64,000 nt of DNA from CAYUIV01 sp964444925 (GCA_964444925.1 CAYUIV010000002.1:24505-88504), one strand, 5' to 3'; counted from the stretch's first letter, positions 1-8,731 are shown. Program-made: numbers and translations. Notes: generated by a model not told the origin, from the sequence alone.

Positions 1-1
1 T

Positions 2-88
2 ATCTTTAACAGACAGTTGCGTATCGTTATTATCCGAATAGACCGCTTGACCGCAAAAAAATAAAAAACAAATGAATAGACTATACAT
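2..88 (-). CDS. Putative secreted or periplasmic protein, N-terminus only (runs off left edge)
   Basis: An ATG at 86-88 on the minus strand opens a frame that stays open for 29 codons to the window edge. Residues 3-12 are strongly hydrophobic (SLFICFLFFC) and are followed by small and polar residues (GQAVYSDNND), which is the layout of a Sec signal peptide with possible cleavage after the GQA. There is no clear Shine-Dalgarno sequence. The product cannot be recognised from 29 residues. This could be a chance open frame, but the sharp change from a hydrophobic to a polar stretch favours a real exported protein. Confidence 0.45.
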   Translation of the reverse strand, partial: MYSLFICFLFFCGQAVYSDNNDTQLSVKD

Positions 89-211
89 AAAATGGCGTTG
101 TTTCAATAAAAATAGCACGATTATGTTTACCAAATTTTATCATGTATGATTGACCTTTTTCATAATAAAAGTCATTTCTAGAATACGTGTGTGGTAAAAG
201 TCCTTTACAAA

Positions 212-284
212 TGGGCTGTGAGGGAATCGAACCCACGACCGTTTGATTAAGAGTCAATTGCTCTACCAACTGAGCTAACAGCCC
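212..284 (-). tRNA. tRNA-Lys (anticodon CTT)
   Basis: On the minus strand the acceptor stem GGGCTGT pairs with ACAGCCC. The D arm contains TTAGCTCAGTTGGTAGAGC, the anticodon loop is CTCTTAA (anticodon CTT, codon AAG) and the T loop is GGGTTCGATTCCC. The discriminator is A. The 3' CCA is not encoded, so it must be added by a nucleotidyltransferase. Confidence 0.95.
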
Positions 285-396
285 CTTTCAAAGATAAGTT
301 ACCGTGAATACATTTTGTTTTCAACTCATTAGTTCTTCTAAATGACTTGCTAAATGCAAAAAGACCCGTCAGTATATAAATTTTTCCATTACGTTT

Positions 397-645
397 ATGC
401 CAAAAGAAAATGATATCATTGTAGAAGGAAAAGTTGTCAAAAGTTTGCCCGATGCAAATTTTGAGGTACAACTTGAAAATGGCCACCTCTTAAAAAGAGT
501 ATACATTGCAGGACGGATGCGTAAACACTATATTCACATTGCACTAGGTGATACTGTGAAAGTCGCAATGAGCCCTTATGATCTTTCAAAAGGACGCATC
601 ATCTTTCGTGGAAAAGGTAATCTTACTCCTGAGAAAGCAACGTGA
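397..645 (+). CDS. infA: Translation initiation factor IF-1
   Basis: IF-1 binds the ribosomal A site during initiation and assists IF-2 and IF-3. The 82-aa product has the usual family length plus a short C-terminal tail, and is a single S1-like OB fold. It carries family motifs near the start (EGKVVKSLPDANFEV), the middle (ENGHLLKRVYIAGRMRKHYI) and the end (LGDTVKVAMSPYDLSKGRI). The start is ATG at 397 without an obvious Shine-Dalgarno. Its TGA overlaps the GTG start of ygfZ, so the two genes are very likely co-transcribed and translationally coupled. Confidence 0.97.
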   Translation: MPKENDIIVEGKVVKSLPDANFEVQLENGHLLKRVYIAGRMRKHYIHIALGDTVKVAMSPYDLSKGRIIFRGKGNLTPEKAT

Positions 646-1535
646 ACGATGATCTTATATTCAATTCGTTGACGCATCTTGGCTTACTTCAAGTATCAGG
701 TGAACAAAATCAAGAGTTTTTACAAGGTCAATTGAGTTGTGATGTTAACGCGATTACAGAAAAAACAAGTTGTTTAGGCGTACATTGCAACGCACAAGGC
801 CGCGTGCGCGCAACATTTTATCTCTTTTATCTTTCAGGCAATTATTACTTGCTTTTGCCAAGAGAAAATATTTTTTCTTTACTACAAGATTTTCAACTAT
901 ATACTCAAATTTATTCTATTCAGCTACAAGACGTGTCAGCGCAATGGAACTTCTGTGGATATAGTGGTTCTACCCTTCTCCAAGAAATGCAACAAAAATT
1001 TGGTGCACTAGAGTACTGGCACGTTTATAGGAAGCCACCTTACATTGCACTACGACTTTTAGATTCAATACCTCGTATCTTGGTCCTTACCCCTAAAGAA
1101 ACATTACCTTTTACACCCTCTCTAAAAACGCTAACTGCAAATGAAAATGATTGGATTCGATTAGATATTATGGCCGGATTAGTGTCTATCTCTACAAAAA
1201 CGCGCGAAAAATTTACACCACATCAATTAAATTATCATCATCAAGGAATCAGTTTTACAAAAGGGTGCTATACAGGACAGGAAGTGATTGCACGCATGCA
1301 ATACTTGGGTAAATTAAAGAATCGGCTCTATCGATTTAGTGTCAGCAGTCACCTATTGCCAGAGCCTGCAACACCTATCACCGATGTAAATAAAAAGCAG
1401 CAAGGCACACTACTGATGAGCGCATTTCTAGTCAACAATTTGGGTTACCATGCCATTGCCTCTATTCATGATATGGCTATTACACACTCGCTTTTTTGTA
1501 ACCAAGCGAGGCTTGAACATCTTGTCATCGCTTGA
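642..1535 (+). CDS. ygfZ: tRNA-modifying protein YgfZ (folate-binding, GcvT-like)
   Basis: YgfZ is a folate-binding paralogue of the glycine-cleavage T protein that supports Fe-S enzymes such as MiaB. The 297-aa product contains the diagnostic KGCYTGQE motif with the family's key cysteine at about residue 210. The start is a GTG at 642 that overlaps the infA stop by four bases (GTGA); no ATG lies in this frame close by. A miaB gene, whose product is linked to YgfZ in E. coli, is also present at 36.4-37.8 kb. This is a normal-looking gene in an infA-ygfZ pair. Confidence 0.92.
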   Translation: MNDDLIFNSLTHLGLLQVSGEQNQEFLQGQLSCDVNAITEKTSCLGVHCNAQGRVRATFYLFYLSGNYYLLLPRENIFSLLQDFQLYTQIYSIQLQDVSAQWNFCGYSGSTLLQEMQQKFGALEYWHVYRKPPYIALRLLDSIPRILVLTPKETLPFTPSLKTLTANENDWIRLDIMAGLVSISTKTREKFTPHQLNYHHQGISFTKGCYTGQEVIARMQYLGKLKNRLYRFSVSSHLLPEPATPITDVNKKQQGTLLMSAFLVNNLGYHAIASIHDMAITHSLFCNQARLEHLVIA

Positions 1536-1550
1536 GCTATACTATGCATT

Positions 1551-1580
1551 TGACAAAATAAAATTGTCATGTTTTTAATT
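1551..1580 (+). terminator. Possible weak intrinsic terminator after ygfZ
   Basis: The sequence TGACAA, a 7-nt loop, then TTGTCA forms a perfect 6-bp stem followed by a T-rich stretch (GTTTTTAATTTT). It lies 15 nt past the ygfZ stop. The stem has little GC, so termination strength is uncertain. Confidence 0.35.
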
Positions 1581-1737
1581 TTATGGATGAAATAAGCACA
1601 CATGACTTTAGATAAATTTTACGCATCACACCGTGTATTTTTAATAGTCAAATCATTCTTTCACAAATATCTTCTATCATAAAATAGTTAAAAAATAACT
1701 CATTTACTATTTATCCCAAACTATTTTTATAGCATCT

Positions 1738-3627
1738 ATGGACGCTTCAAAAATGCACACAACGAGTACAACTGATACTTTAACCGTAAAGAAAAAGCAG
1801 TCACTTTATCAAAAATATCTTATTCACTATCTTGATCATTATCCCAAGATAATTCAAGTTATATTACCACTGTTAAACAATCGTTTTTTTAGACCGGATG
1901 TTTTCTGGCATGAAAAAAATTTATATCAACAAACTATTCCTCAAGCCTTTCCTGATATTGACTTATATCTGCGATGGTTCAAAAGAAATGAAAAAGCTTC
2001 TAAAACAATGATGATCGACCCTAATATTTTAGAAACATGGCAAGCGATTATAAAGTTACATCAGTTATTTGATAATATTTTTGATAAGATTACTCAAAAT
2101 AACACTTTTCCTCAAAATAGCATTCTTATTCAAAAGGTAAAAGATCTTCATTTAACAATAAAGCAAAACCGGTTTTTAAGATCACAAGATACGTTTTCTA
2201 TCTTTACCGTATCATTAGATAATCTTTTATCTTACCAACTGTACCAAGCGTGGAAACAACAACGACTTAATTTGCTAACATGCGTAGAACAGTTAGAAAT
2301 TTTTAAATATTACTCTTTTTCAATTGATAAAATAATGAAATGCCTTTATAAAATGCATGATACACATTTAGAAATAGAGAAATTAGATATTGCTCAGTAT
2401 CAAGACAATAATAGGATCTTCAAAATTTATCAAAACAGTTTAACGTTGTTTGAAACGCAAGCACTTCAAATACAACCTCACCTATCTTGTGAAGAGGAGA
2501 AAAACTTTGCATATTGGAAATTACTTTTACAATGGGAAAAGATAAAAAATCAATTCTCCACTGTTATTCAAGAACACACTTACGTAACTGGATTTAATTC
2601 TATAGATGGCATTTTTGGATATCAAAGAAACAACACAGAAATAGCGTCTATTTTGGGAAATTTTATGCAAGTTACGCTTCAAATAGGAAAGTTTGTTCAT
2701 TTTTTTACAGATAAAGTACAAAAGCAATATTTATTCTTTGTAAACTGGTTGGAAAAAACAGTGATTACACTTTTTTACAAAGATTTATTGCATCAACTGA
2801 TTTACTGGACAGATAAATGGTTATATATCACAGCTTCGCTCGAGTACAGCTGTCAAAAATGGAAAGACTTGACACACAACTCACATTTACTACAACACAC
2901 AATACATATGCGAAGGAAAATACTTGCCGAATGCATCAAACAAATTACGGCACTTTTTAAAATTATTCCAGTTCGTTCCTTAACTTCGCTTGAAAAAAGT
3001 AACATCAATAGCTTAACACAGAGTTTATGCATCAATACTATCACCGCCGAAACACTACTTAATCATTATGTAAAAGAAAAAAATAATCAGTACAACAATG
3101 CTATTTGTTCTATTGAATGGTTGAGAAGCGAAGTATTGCCAGTACTTTCTAAAAAACTAGCTAAAGATACTAGCGACAGCTTATATGAGCAATTTTATCT
3201 CATTGATCTTTTGAACAAAAGTATCAATACGTTAGAGAATTTAACAATTTATTTAAGGTATTTCTGTTCAACTATTTCTTTAAATATAAACTTACCACAA
3301 CTGAAAGAAAATATTAGAGAAATAGAAAATAGCATAGACCTTACTCCTTGCTATTTTCCAGTCAGTGAGCCACAACGTAGCATACAGTATTCAAAGTTAG
3401 CGCTTGCATACAGTATTTTTACGCAAGCTCATGAAAATGCCCTGTTACGAAAGACAATTTACGCACACAAAAAAAGTTTTTTGCCACCTTTACAATGTCA
3501 ATTGAAAACAAACGATGTCAATGTCGTGACGTTTACAAATGCTTTAACTCGGCAAACTTTAAAGAGAAAATTAGCTTTAAAAACCGATTCAAAAACGTTG
3601 CAGAGAAATAACTACTTTTATTCGTAA
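1738..3627 (+). CDS. Hypothetical 629-aa helical protein, no recognised family
   Basis: I do not recognise this protein. It is a single 629-residue frame rich in Lys, Gln, Asn, Leu and Ile, and looks almost wholly alpha-helical, with many leucine and isoleucine heptad-like stretches. There is no signal peptide and no clear membrane segment; the N-terminus is polar and threonine-rich (HTTSTTDTLTV) and the C-terminus is basic (RQTLKRKLALKT). The region is especially AT-rich. The ATG at 1738 lacks a Shine-Dalgarno. It stands alone between ygfZ and a tRNA. A cytosolic structural protein or a secreted host-directed effector are both possible; neither can be shown from sequence alone. Confidence 0.75.
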   Translation: MDASKMHTTSTTDTLTVKKKQSLYQKYLIHYLDHYPKIIQVILPLLNNRFFRPDVFWHEKNLYQQTIPQAFPDIDLYLRWFKRNEKASKTMMIDPNILETWQAIIKLHQLFDNIFDKITQNNTFPQNSILIQKVKDLHLTIKQNRFLRSQDTFSIFTVSLDNLLSYQLYQAWKQQRLNLLTCVEQLEIFKYYSFSIDKIMKCLYKMHDTHLEIEKLDIAQYQDNNRIFKIYQNSLTLFETQALQIQPHLSCEEEKNFAYWKLLLQWEKIKNQFSTVIQEHTYVTGFNSIDGIFGYQRNNTEIASILGNFMQVTLQIGKFVHFFTDKVQKQYLFFVNWLEKTVITLFYKDLLHQLIYWTDKWLYITASLEYSCQKWKDLTHNSHLLQHTIHMRRKILAECIKQITALFKIIPVRSLTSLEKSNINSLTQSLCINTITAETLLNHYVKEKNNQYNNAICSIEWLRSEVLPVLSKKLAKDTSDSLYEQFYLIDLLNKSINTLENLTIYLRYFCSTISLNINLPQLKENIREIENSIDLTPCYFPVSEPQRSIQYSKLALAYSIFTQAHENALLRKTIYAHKKSFLPPLQCQLKTNDVNVVTFTNALTRQTLKRKLALKTDSKTLQRNNYFYS

Positions 3628-3645
3628 ATAGGTCTAAAACAAAGA

Positions 3646-3718
3646 TGGGCCCGCTAGGATTCGAACCTAGGACCAACAGATTATGAGTCTACTGCTCTAA
3701 CCACTGAGCTACGAGCCC
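3646..3718 (-). tRNA. tRNA with anticodon CAT (elongator Met or lysidine-type Ile)
   Basis: On the minus strand the acceptor stem GGGCTCG pairs with CGGGCCC (one G-T wobble). The anticodon stem-loop is TAGACTCATAATCTG (anticodon CAT) and the T arm is CTAGGTTCGAATCCTAG. The discriminator is A and no CCA is encoded. Sequence alone does not settle whether this is elongator tRNA-Met or tRNA-Ile2, whose C34 is changed to lysidine; it lacks the initiator features. Confidence 0.93.
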
Positions 3719-3771
3719 TTCATTTAAACTTATCATAATGCTTTACAAAAGAATGACAAGTAGACTGAGGA

Positions 3772-3800
3772 TTGAAAGTTATACGAGTACAGTATAGAAT
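3772..3800 (+). promoter_or_regulatory. Putative sigma-70 promoter for the gene at 3885
   Basis: TTGAAA (3772-3777) and TAGAAT (3795-3800) are separated by 17 bp, close to the consensus -35 and -10 elements. They lie about 80 bp upstream of a gene with a good ribosome-binding site. This is pattern recognition only. Confidence 0.4.
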
Positions 3801-3884
3801 GCCTAGAACGTTTGTAAATAGTTCACATACGACAATTTTTACTACATAATAACGGTTTATCAATTCACTTAGGAGAATAATGCT

Positions 3885-4361
3885 ATGCGTGCTTTTTTAG
3901 ATGAGTACAGAATACTAGAACAAAAATATCCATCTTCTAGTCGAACACTACGTGCAATTGTAGGCACTTCTTTTGTCCTTAACCTCCTTTTAATTGGCGG
4001 TATGATTTACCAAAATCGCTACGTTTTAAGAGCGAAAGAAGAAAGAATTGTTAATACAGTGCAACAAGAGATGCACACTTTGGAAAATAAACTAGAAGAT
4101 TTTAGTCATTCTGCAAAAAAAAATCTGCAGCGTGCCAAAGAGGGGACAGAAAAACGAGTGGAAAGAGCAGCAAACACGGCTGAGCAAAAAGCAAAAGAAG
4201 TGCAAGAAGCACTTCCATCAAAAAACGAAGCTAAGAGAAAAGCACAGGCTGTAAAAGAAACAGTGAAGCAGGATGCACAAACCACAACAAATGATGTTAA
4301 AAAAGCTGCAAAAACAGAAAAACCTGAACCTGCAAAAAAAGGTTGGTTTAGTAGAAACTAG
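3885..4361 (+). CDS. Membrane-anchored coiled-coil protein, hypothetical
   Basis: The 158-aa product has one hydrophobic helix (about residues 25-43, AIVGTSFVLNLLLIGGMIY) preceded by a short charged N-terminus. A long charged region (about 60-145) follows, rich in Lys, Glu and Ala and resembling LEA or apolipophorin-like amphipathic helix (AEQKAKEVQEALPSK, KAQAVKETVKQDAQ). It ends in a basic tail (KKGWFSRN). The start is supported by AGGAG at 3871-3875, nine bases before the ATG, and by a candidate promoter upstream. It is probably an inner-membrane protein with its charged part in cytoplasm or periplasm. Function unknown; low-complexity coiled coils give many false similarities. Confidence 0.8.
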   Translation: MRAFLDEYRILEQKYPSSSRTLRAIVGTSFVLNLLLIGGMIYQNRYVLRAKEERIVNTVQQEMHTLENKLEDFSHSAKKNLQRAKEGTEKRVERAANTAEQKAKEVQEALPSKNEAKRKAQAVKETVKQDAQTTTNDVKKAAKTEKPEPAKKGWFSRN

Positions 4362-4381
4362 TTTCTTAAGCCGCATAGCAC

Positions 4382-5671
4382 TTAAGGATCAATCCATTGC
4401 ACATCGCCCATATAAGGGCGTAGTGCATCAGGAACTTTAATTTGTCCATTTGGTTGCTGGTAATTTTCAAGTATTGCAACTAAAGTTCGTCCTACGGCAA
4501 GTCCCGATCCATTCAATGTGTGTAGCCAGTCCGATTGTTTTTTTTTCAAACAGCGCCATTTTGCTTTCAACCTTCTTGCTTGGAAATCACCCATATCGCT
4601 ACAAGAAGAAATTTCTCGAAAGCAGCGTTGGCTAGGAAGCCATACTTCTATATCGTAAGTTTTTTTAGCTGCAAAACCCAAATCTTTTGTGCACAATGCT
4701 TGCACTCGGTAAGGTAAAACAAGCCGTTGTAAAAGATTCTCAGCAACTTGTGTTAACGATTCAAGCGCCTGCGTTGCTTGTGTTTTCGTAACAAACTGTA
4801 CTAATTCTACTTTTTCAAATTGGTGTTGACGTATCAATCCTTTCACATCTTGACCGTAAGAACCTGCTTCACTTCTAAAACAAGGTGTGACGGCTACGTA
4901 TTTTTTGGGTAGTTGGGAATGCTCGAAAAGTTGATGACGTGCTAAGTTAGTTAAAGGCACTTCGCCTGTTGGAATTAAATAAAAGTTATTAGGTTTAGTT
5001 AATTGAAATAAATCGGCCGAAAAATTGGGTAACTGCCCTGTTGCTTGTAGACTACTTGCATTGACAATATAAGGCACGGCAATCTCTTCATAGCCATTTT
5101 CTTGTGTATGTATATCTAACATCCATTGAATCAATGCCCGGTGTAATCTTGCAATTGAGCCACGCAACACGACAAAACGGCTACTTGTCATAGAAGCAGC
5201 ACGTTCAAAATCCATGGAATGTGTTTTAGCTGTTAACTGCGTATGATCTTTTACAGGAAAGGAAAAAGCATTTGGTTTACCCCAAGTGCGTAACGTGACG
5301 TTGTCTACAAATGATTCACCAACAGGCGTTGATTCACTGGGTATATTAGGTATACGCAATAAGAATTGCTCTAGCGTTTTCCGTGTTTCATCAAATGCTT
5401 TGGTGTATTGTAACAATTCTTTTTTAATTGCACGATTTTTTTCTAATTGTGTTTCAATCGCATGTTTTTCATGTGGGTCATTGCGTTTTAGTTCTTCAAA
5501 AACGGTTTCTTGTTGATGCATTTGATGCTGCAATAATTCTATCTTCTGCTGAAGCGTTTTACGATTTTTGTCCAAGGCGGTAAACTGATGATGGTCTAAT
5601 ATAAAACCACGAGTCTTAAGTATTTCTTTGACCTGATCTAATTTATGTCGTAAATTTTTCAAATCTAACAT
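4382..5671 (-). CDS. serS: Seryl-tRNA synthetase
   Basis: This class II synthetase charges tRNA-Ser (and tRNA-Sec) with serine. The 429-aa length is typical. The N-terminal 110 residues form the long antiparallel coiled-coil arm (MLDLKNLRHKLDQVKEIL onward) that grips the tRNA variable arm. The catalytic core has motif 2 (TPCFRSEAGSYGQDVKGLIR) and motif 3 near the C-terminus (NGSGLAVGRTLVAILEN). The start ATG is only 29 bp from the divergent folD start, so the two promoters must overlap. A tRNA-Ser gene is present at 33.4 kb. Confidence 0.97.
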   Translation of the reverse strand: MLDLKNLRHKLDQVKEILKTRGFILDHHQFTALDKNRKTLQQKIELLQHQMHQQETVFEELKRNDPHEKHAIETQLEKNRAIKKELLQYTKAFDETRKTLEQFLLRIPNIPSESTPVGESFVDNVTLRTWGKPNAFSFPVKDHTQLTAKTHSMDFERAASMTSSRFVVLRGSIARLHRALIQWMLDIHTQENGYEEIAVPYIVNASSLQATGQLPNFSADLFQLTKPNNFYLIPTGEVPLTNLARHQLFEHSQLPKKYVAVTPCFRSEAGSYGQDVKGLIRQHQFEKVELVQFVTKTQATQALESLTQVAENLLQRLVLPYRVQALCTKDLGFAAKKTYDIEVWLPSQRCFREISSCSDMGDFQARRLKAKWRCLKKKQSDWLHTLNGSGLAVGRTLVAILENYQQPNGQIKVPDALRPYMGDVQWIDP

Positions 5672-5700
5672 ATAGTAAGCGATGTAAAATTCTTATAATA

Positions 5701-6558
5701 ATGCGCACTAATACTTTTTTACTGCATAGCCGATCACTTGCAAACACGATTCAAAGCAAGTTGCAGCATCTCATTGCGAATCAAAAAGCGCAAGGTTTAA
5801 GACCACCAGGTCTTGCAATGATTTTAGTTGGCAAAGACCCTGCTTCAACGATTTATGTACGCCATAAGCAACGTATTTGTGAAAAGATCGGTATGTACTC
5901 AACAGTTTTTCACCAACCCGATACCTTTTCTCAGCATGCGTTATTAGAAATGATTACTAGGCTGAATCAAACCACAACAGTAGATGGCATCTTGGTACAA
6001 CTTCCGCTACCTCGCACTATTGAGGTGTCTTATATTCTAGATGCCATTGATCCAATGAAAGACGTGGATGGATTTCACCCGAATAATATTGGAAGATTAA
6101 CGCAAGCAAGACCTATATTTCGTGCCTGCACACCCTATGGTATTATGCAGCTATTACACACTTTGCCCATTCGTTTATCGGGATTACATGCAGTTATTGT
6201 AGGCGCTTCTAACATTGTAGGCAAGCCCATGGCATTAGAGCTATTGCAAGCAGGGTGTACCGTTAGTATTTGTCATAGTCAAACCAAAAATCTTGCTTTT
6301 CACGTACAGCAAGCAGATCTTTTAATCAGTGCTGTTGGAAAAGCAAAACTGATTCAAAGTAACTGGATTAAATTTAATGCTATTGTTATAGATGCAGGCA
6401 TTAATCGTGATGCAGAAGGCCTGATAACAGGCGATATAGATTTTTTGACTGCAAAAGAGCGTGCTTACGCCATCACACCTGTCCCAGGCGGAGTAGGACC
6501 CATGACAGTTACTGCATTAATGCAAAATACGTGGACAGCCTATCAAATGCAAATATAG
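5701..6558 (+). CDS. folD: Bifunctional methylene-THF dehydrogenase / methenyl-THF cyclohydrolase
   Basis: FolD interconverts 5,10-methylene-THF, methenyl-THF and 10-formyl-THF with NADP, supplying one-carbon units for purines, thymidylate (thyA at 57 kb) and formyl-Met-tRNA (fmt at 63 kb). The 285-aa product shows the catalytic region STIYVRHKQ with the conserved Tyr and Lys, GILVQLPLP, DVDGFHPNNIGRL, the Rossmann motif GASNIVGKPMA and the C-terminal ITPVPGGVGPMT. murE starts 10 bp after its stop, so folD and murE are probably one transcript. Confidence 0.97.
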   Translation: MRTNTFLLHSRSLANTIQSKLQHLIANQKAQGLRPPGLAMILVGKDPASTIYVRHKQRICEKIGMYSTVFHQPDTFSQHALLEMITRLNQTTTVDGILVQLPLPRTIEVSYILDAIDPMKDVDGFHPNNIGRLTQARPIFRACTPYGIMQLLHTLPIRLSGLHAVIVGASNIVGKPMALELLQAGCTVSICHSQTKNLAFHVQQADLLISAVGKAKLIQSNWIKFNAIVIDAGINRDAEGLITGDIDFLTAKERAYAITPVPGGVGPMTVTALMQNTWTAYQMQI

Positions 6559-6568
6559 TATCGTCACC

Positions 6569-8089
6569 ATGAATTTAAACGCATTGCTACAACCTTTTGT
6601 GACTTTACAAATACATTTAAACCTTCAAGTCACTGGTTTAAGTCAAGACAGTCGTCATCTTAAAAAAGGAGAAGTATTTTTTGCATTCCCAGGTACGGCA
6701 AGCGATGGACGATTATATATGCAAGATGCATTTAAAAAAGGTGCAGTTGCCATCGTCATAGAAGCGCATAATCAAGCACTGTTTAAGCGTCCCTCGTTTT
6801 CTATTCCTGTGATTCCTCTTCTACATTTAAGTCAAAAACTGAGTGCAATCGCTGCACGCTTTTATGGTTATCCTGCAGAAAAAATGCAGATTATTGGTGT
6901 GACAGGAACGAATGGAAAAACCTCCTGTACGCATTTTTTAGCTGCTGCCCTTGCAAAAGTAAATCGACGCTGTGGCGTCATTGGTGGACTACGTCATTGT
7001 CTTTACACGCGAACCCAAATGATTACGTTACCTAAACACAATTCTTTGACTACTGCAAGTGCGATTGAAGTACAATATCTGCTTACAGAATTTAAGAAAC
7101 GCAATACACAAATTGTAATTATTGAAGCCTCTTCTCATGGTTTACTACAGCATCGACTGCAAGCAGTGCCTTTCCAAATTGCAGCATTTACTAACCTAAG
7201 TCATGATCACTTAGATTATCATCACAATTACGGCAATTATGCTAACGCTAAAAAGATTCTTTTTCAGCAACCAACTGTGCAGTGGGCCATACTTAATATT
7301 GATGATGCGATAGGTTTTCAATGGCAATCTGAATTTCAAAAAACACATCAAGTTTATACTTATTCTAGTACACCGGGAACATTTTCCCAAGGATCACATT
7401 GTCGTGTGTATGGTGTTACAGCAAATCTTAAGGGTATCACAGCAACATTAGAAACACCTTGGGGCACAAATACTTTTCATAATCCTTTTTTACTTGGACA
7501 ATTCAACGTCAATAATCTCTTGTTAGTTGTGACTATCATGGGTATTTTACATATCCCTTTTCACCAAATTCTAACAAGTATCCAAATTTTGAAACCCATT
7601 ACTGGTCGTATGCAGCAACTGATACCTTTTACTTCAAAAAAAGGCCCGCGGGTAATAATTGATTATGCACATACGCCTGATGCATTGAAGAAAGTTTTAT
7701 CTTTTCTAAAACCGTTGACAGTCGGTCGATTATGGTGTGTTTTTGGTTGTGGCGGAGACCGTGACGTTAACAAAAGAGCTCACATGGGACGTATTGCTAC
7801 TCAATATTCAGATCATGTCATCGTAACACAAGATAATTCACGTTTTGAAAAAAGTGAGCAAATCTTTCAAGAAATTTTATCTGGTGTACTTTCGTCTACA
7901 GCAACTGTCTCTGTAATAACAGATAGAGCCAAAGCCATAAAAATCGCTATTTATAAGGCAGCCCCTCAAGATATGATACTGATTGCTGGTAAGGGCCATG
8001 AAAACTATCAAATCATTGAAGGAATGACTCATTATTTCAGTGATATTGAGACTGCACAACAAATACTTTTAGACTATTGTGTGAATTGA
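6569..8089 (+). CDS. murE: UDP-MurNAc-tripeptide synthetase (meso-DAP-adding)
   Basis: This Mur ligase adds the third residue to the peptidoglycan stem peptide in the cytoplasm. The 506-aa protein has the N-terminal UDP-substrate domain (GEVFFAFPGTASDGR), the P-loop GVTGTNGKTS, the central SSHGLLQHRL and the C-terminal GKGHENYQ. The usual meso-DAP recognition motif DNPR reads DNSR here (near residue 422). The Asn and Arg that contact DAP are kept, and dapF is encoded at 16 kb, so meso-DAP is the likely substrate. It is not inside a division/cell-wall cluster (no ftsI, murF or mraY); it follows folD. Confidence 0.95.
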   Translation: MNLNALLQPFVTLQIHLNLQVTGLSQDSRHLKKGEVFFAFPGTASDGRLYMQDAFKKGAVAIVIEAHNQALFKRPSFSIPVIPLLHLSQKLSAIAARFYGYPAEKMQIIGVTGTNGKTSCTHFLAAALAKVNRRCGVIGGLRHCLYTRTQMITLPKHNSLTTASAIEVQYLLTEFKKRNTQIVIIEASSHGLLQHRLQAVPFQIAAFTNLSHDHLDYHHNYGNYANAKKILFQQPTVQWAILNIDDAIGFQWQSEFQKTHQVYTYSSTPGTFSQGSHCRVYGVTANLKGITATLETPWGTNTFHNPFLLGQFNVNNLLLVVTIMGILHIPFHQILTSIQILKPITGRMQQLIPFTSKKGPRVIIDYAHTPDALKKVLSFLKPLTVGRLWCVFGCGGDRDVNKRAHMGRIATQYSDHVIVTQDNSRFEKSEQIFQEILSGVLSSTATVSVITDRAKAIKIAIYKAAPQDMILIAGKGHENYQIIEGMTHYFSDIETAQQILLDYCVN

Positions 8090-8099
8090 AAGCCATGTT

Positions 8100-8204
8100 C
8101 TATTTAGGTTTTGGCGGGGGTTTTGGTTTAGGTACACCGGTTGAATCGTAAGCGCCGCGCCCTTCGTTGACAGGAGCTTCTCCAAAAAAAGTATAAGATG
8201 CCAT
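8100..8204 (-). CDS. Tiny 34-aa protein with Pro-Lys tail, hypothetical
   Basis: A 34-codon frame begins with an ATG at 8202-8204 and ends with TAG at 8100-8102. It has a clear Shine-Dalgarno (AAGGAAA) about eight bases upstream. The peptide starts MASYTFFGEAPVNEG, continues RGAYDSTGV and ends in an alternating proline-lysine tail (PKPKPPPKPK). It is locally richer in GC than its surroundings, which are AT-rich and non-coding. It sits 10 bp beyond the convergent murE stop. No family is recognised. The ribosome-binding site, ordered composition and tight fit between genes support a real small gene. Confidence 0.6.
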   Translation of the reverse strand: MASYTFFGEAPVNEGRGAYDSTGVPKPKPPPKPK

Positions 8205-8314
8205 ATAAATTTTCCTTTATAAAAATATGAGCACTATAGAAAAATTCTATCAAATAAACATCGTTGTATTTAACGGTCGAAAAAAATACAGTATTGTGTG
8301 CAAAAAAAAATAAT

Positions 8315-8731
8315 TTAACTTTTCTTTGCAAGACGTAAAATAGCAGTTTTTAAGCTAGTATTTTTAATTGTGTTTGCGAGGGCGTACAGTAACTGCTGAT
8401 TTTCAACAGAGAGCGAAATCACAAACTTTTTAGCTTGCATCATGGGGTAGTATCGTGGCTTTGATTGTATATACACTTTTATCGTTTCAAGATGTTGAAA
8501 AACAGAATATTTTTTCAATTGTACAATCAAGACAAACGACTCGTATTGTAAACGGCTTGCCCAAGCTGCATTGGTTACTTCTACAATTAGCGTACCTTCA
8601 CGAAAATTAGCTACCCACGTTTGGTTTCTAAGGGGTGCATGTACTGTTTTTTGCCATAATTGATTTACAATAGAAAGTGCATCTATTTTTTTTTGTAAGT
8701 ACTCAACGTATTTTGAAGATATAATGGCCAT
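8315..8731 (-). CDS. dciA: DciA-like (DUF721) protein, probable replicative helicase loader
   Basis: DciA proteins help load the DnaB helicase in bacteria that lack DnaC. The 138-aa product has the DUF721 pattern: an N-terminal helix ending in LWQKTVHAPLRNQT, then a beta-rich core GTLIVEVTNAAWASRLQYE, the most conserved part of the family. The C-terminal third (about 90-138) is helical and basic. It is monocistronic, facing away from ubiK, with dnaA at 38 kb. The identification rests on pattern resemblance; DUF721 proteins diverge greatly. Confidence 0.72.
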   Translation of the reverse strand: MAIISSKYVEYLQKKIDALSIVNQLWQKTVHAPLRNQTWVANFREGTLIVEVTNAAWASRLQYESFVLIVQLKKYSVFQHLETIKVYIQSKPRYYPMMQAKKFVISLSVENQQLLYALANTIKNTSLKTAILRLAKKS

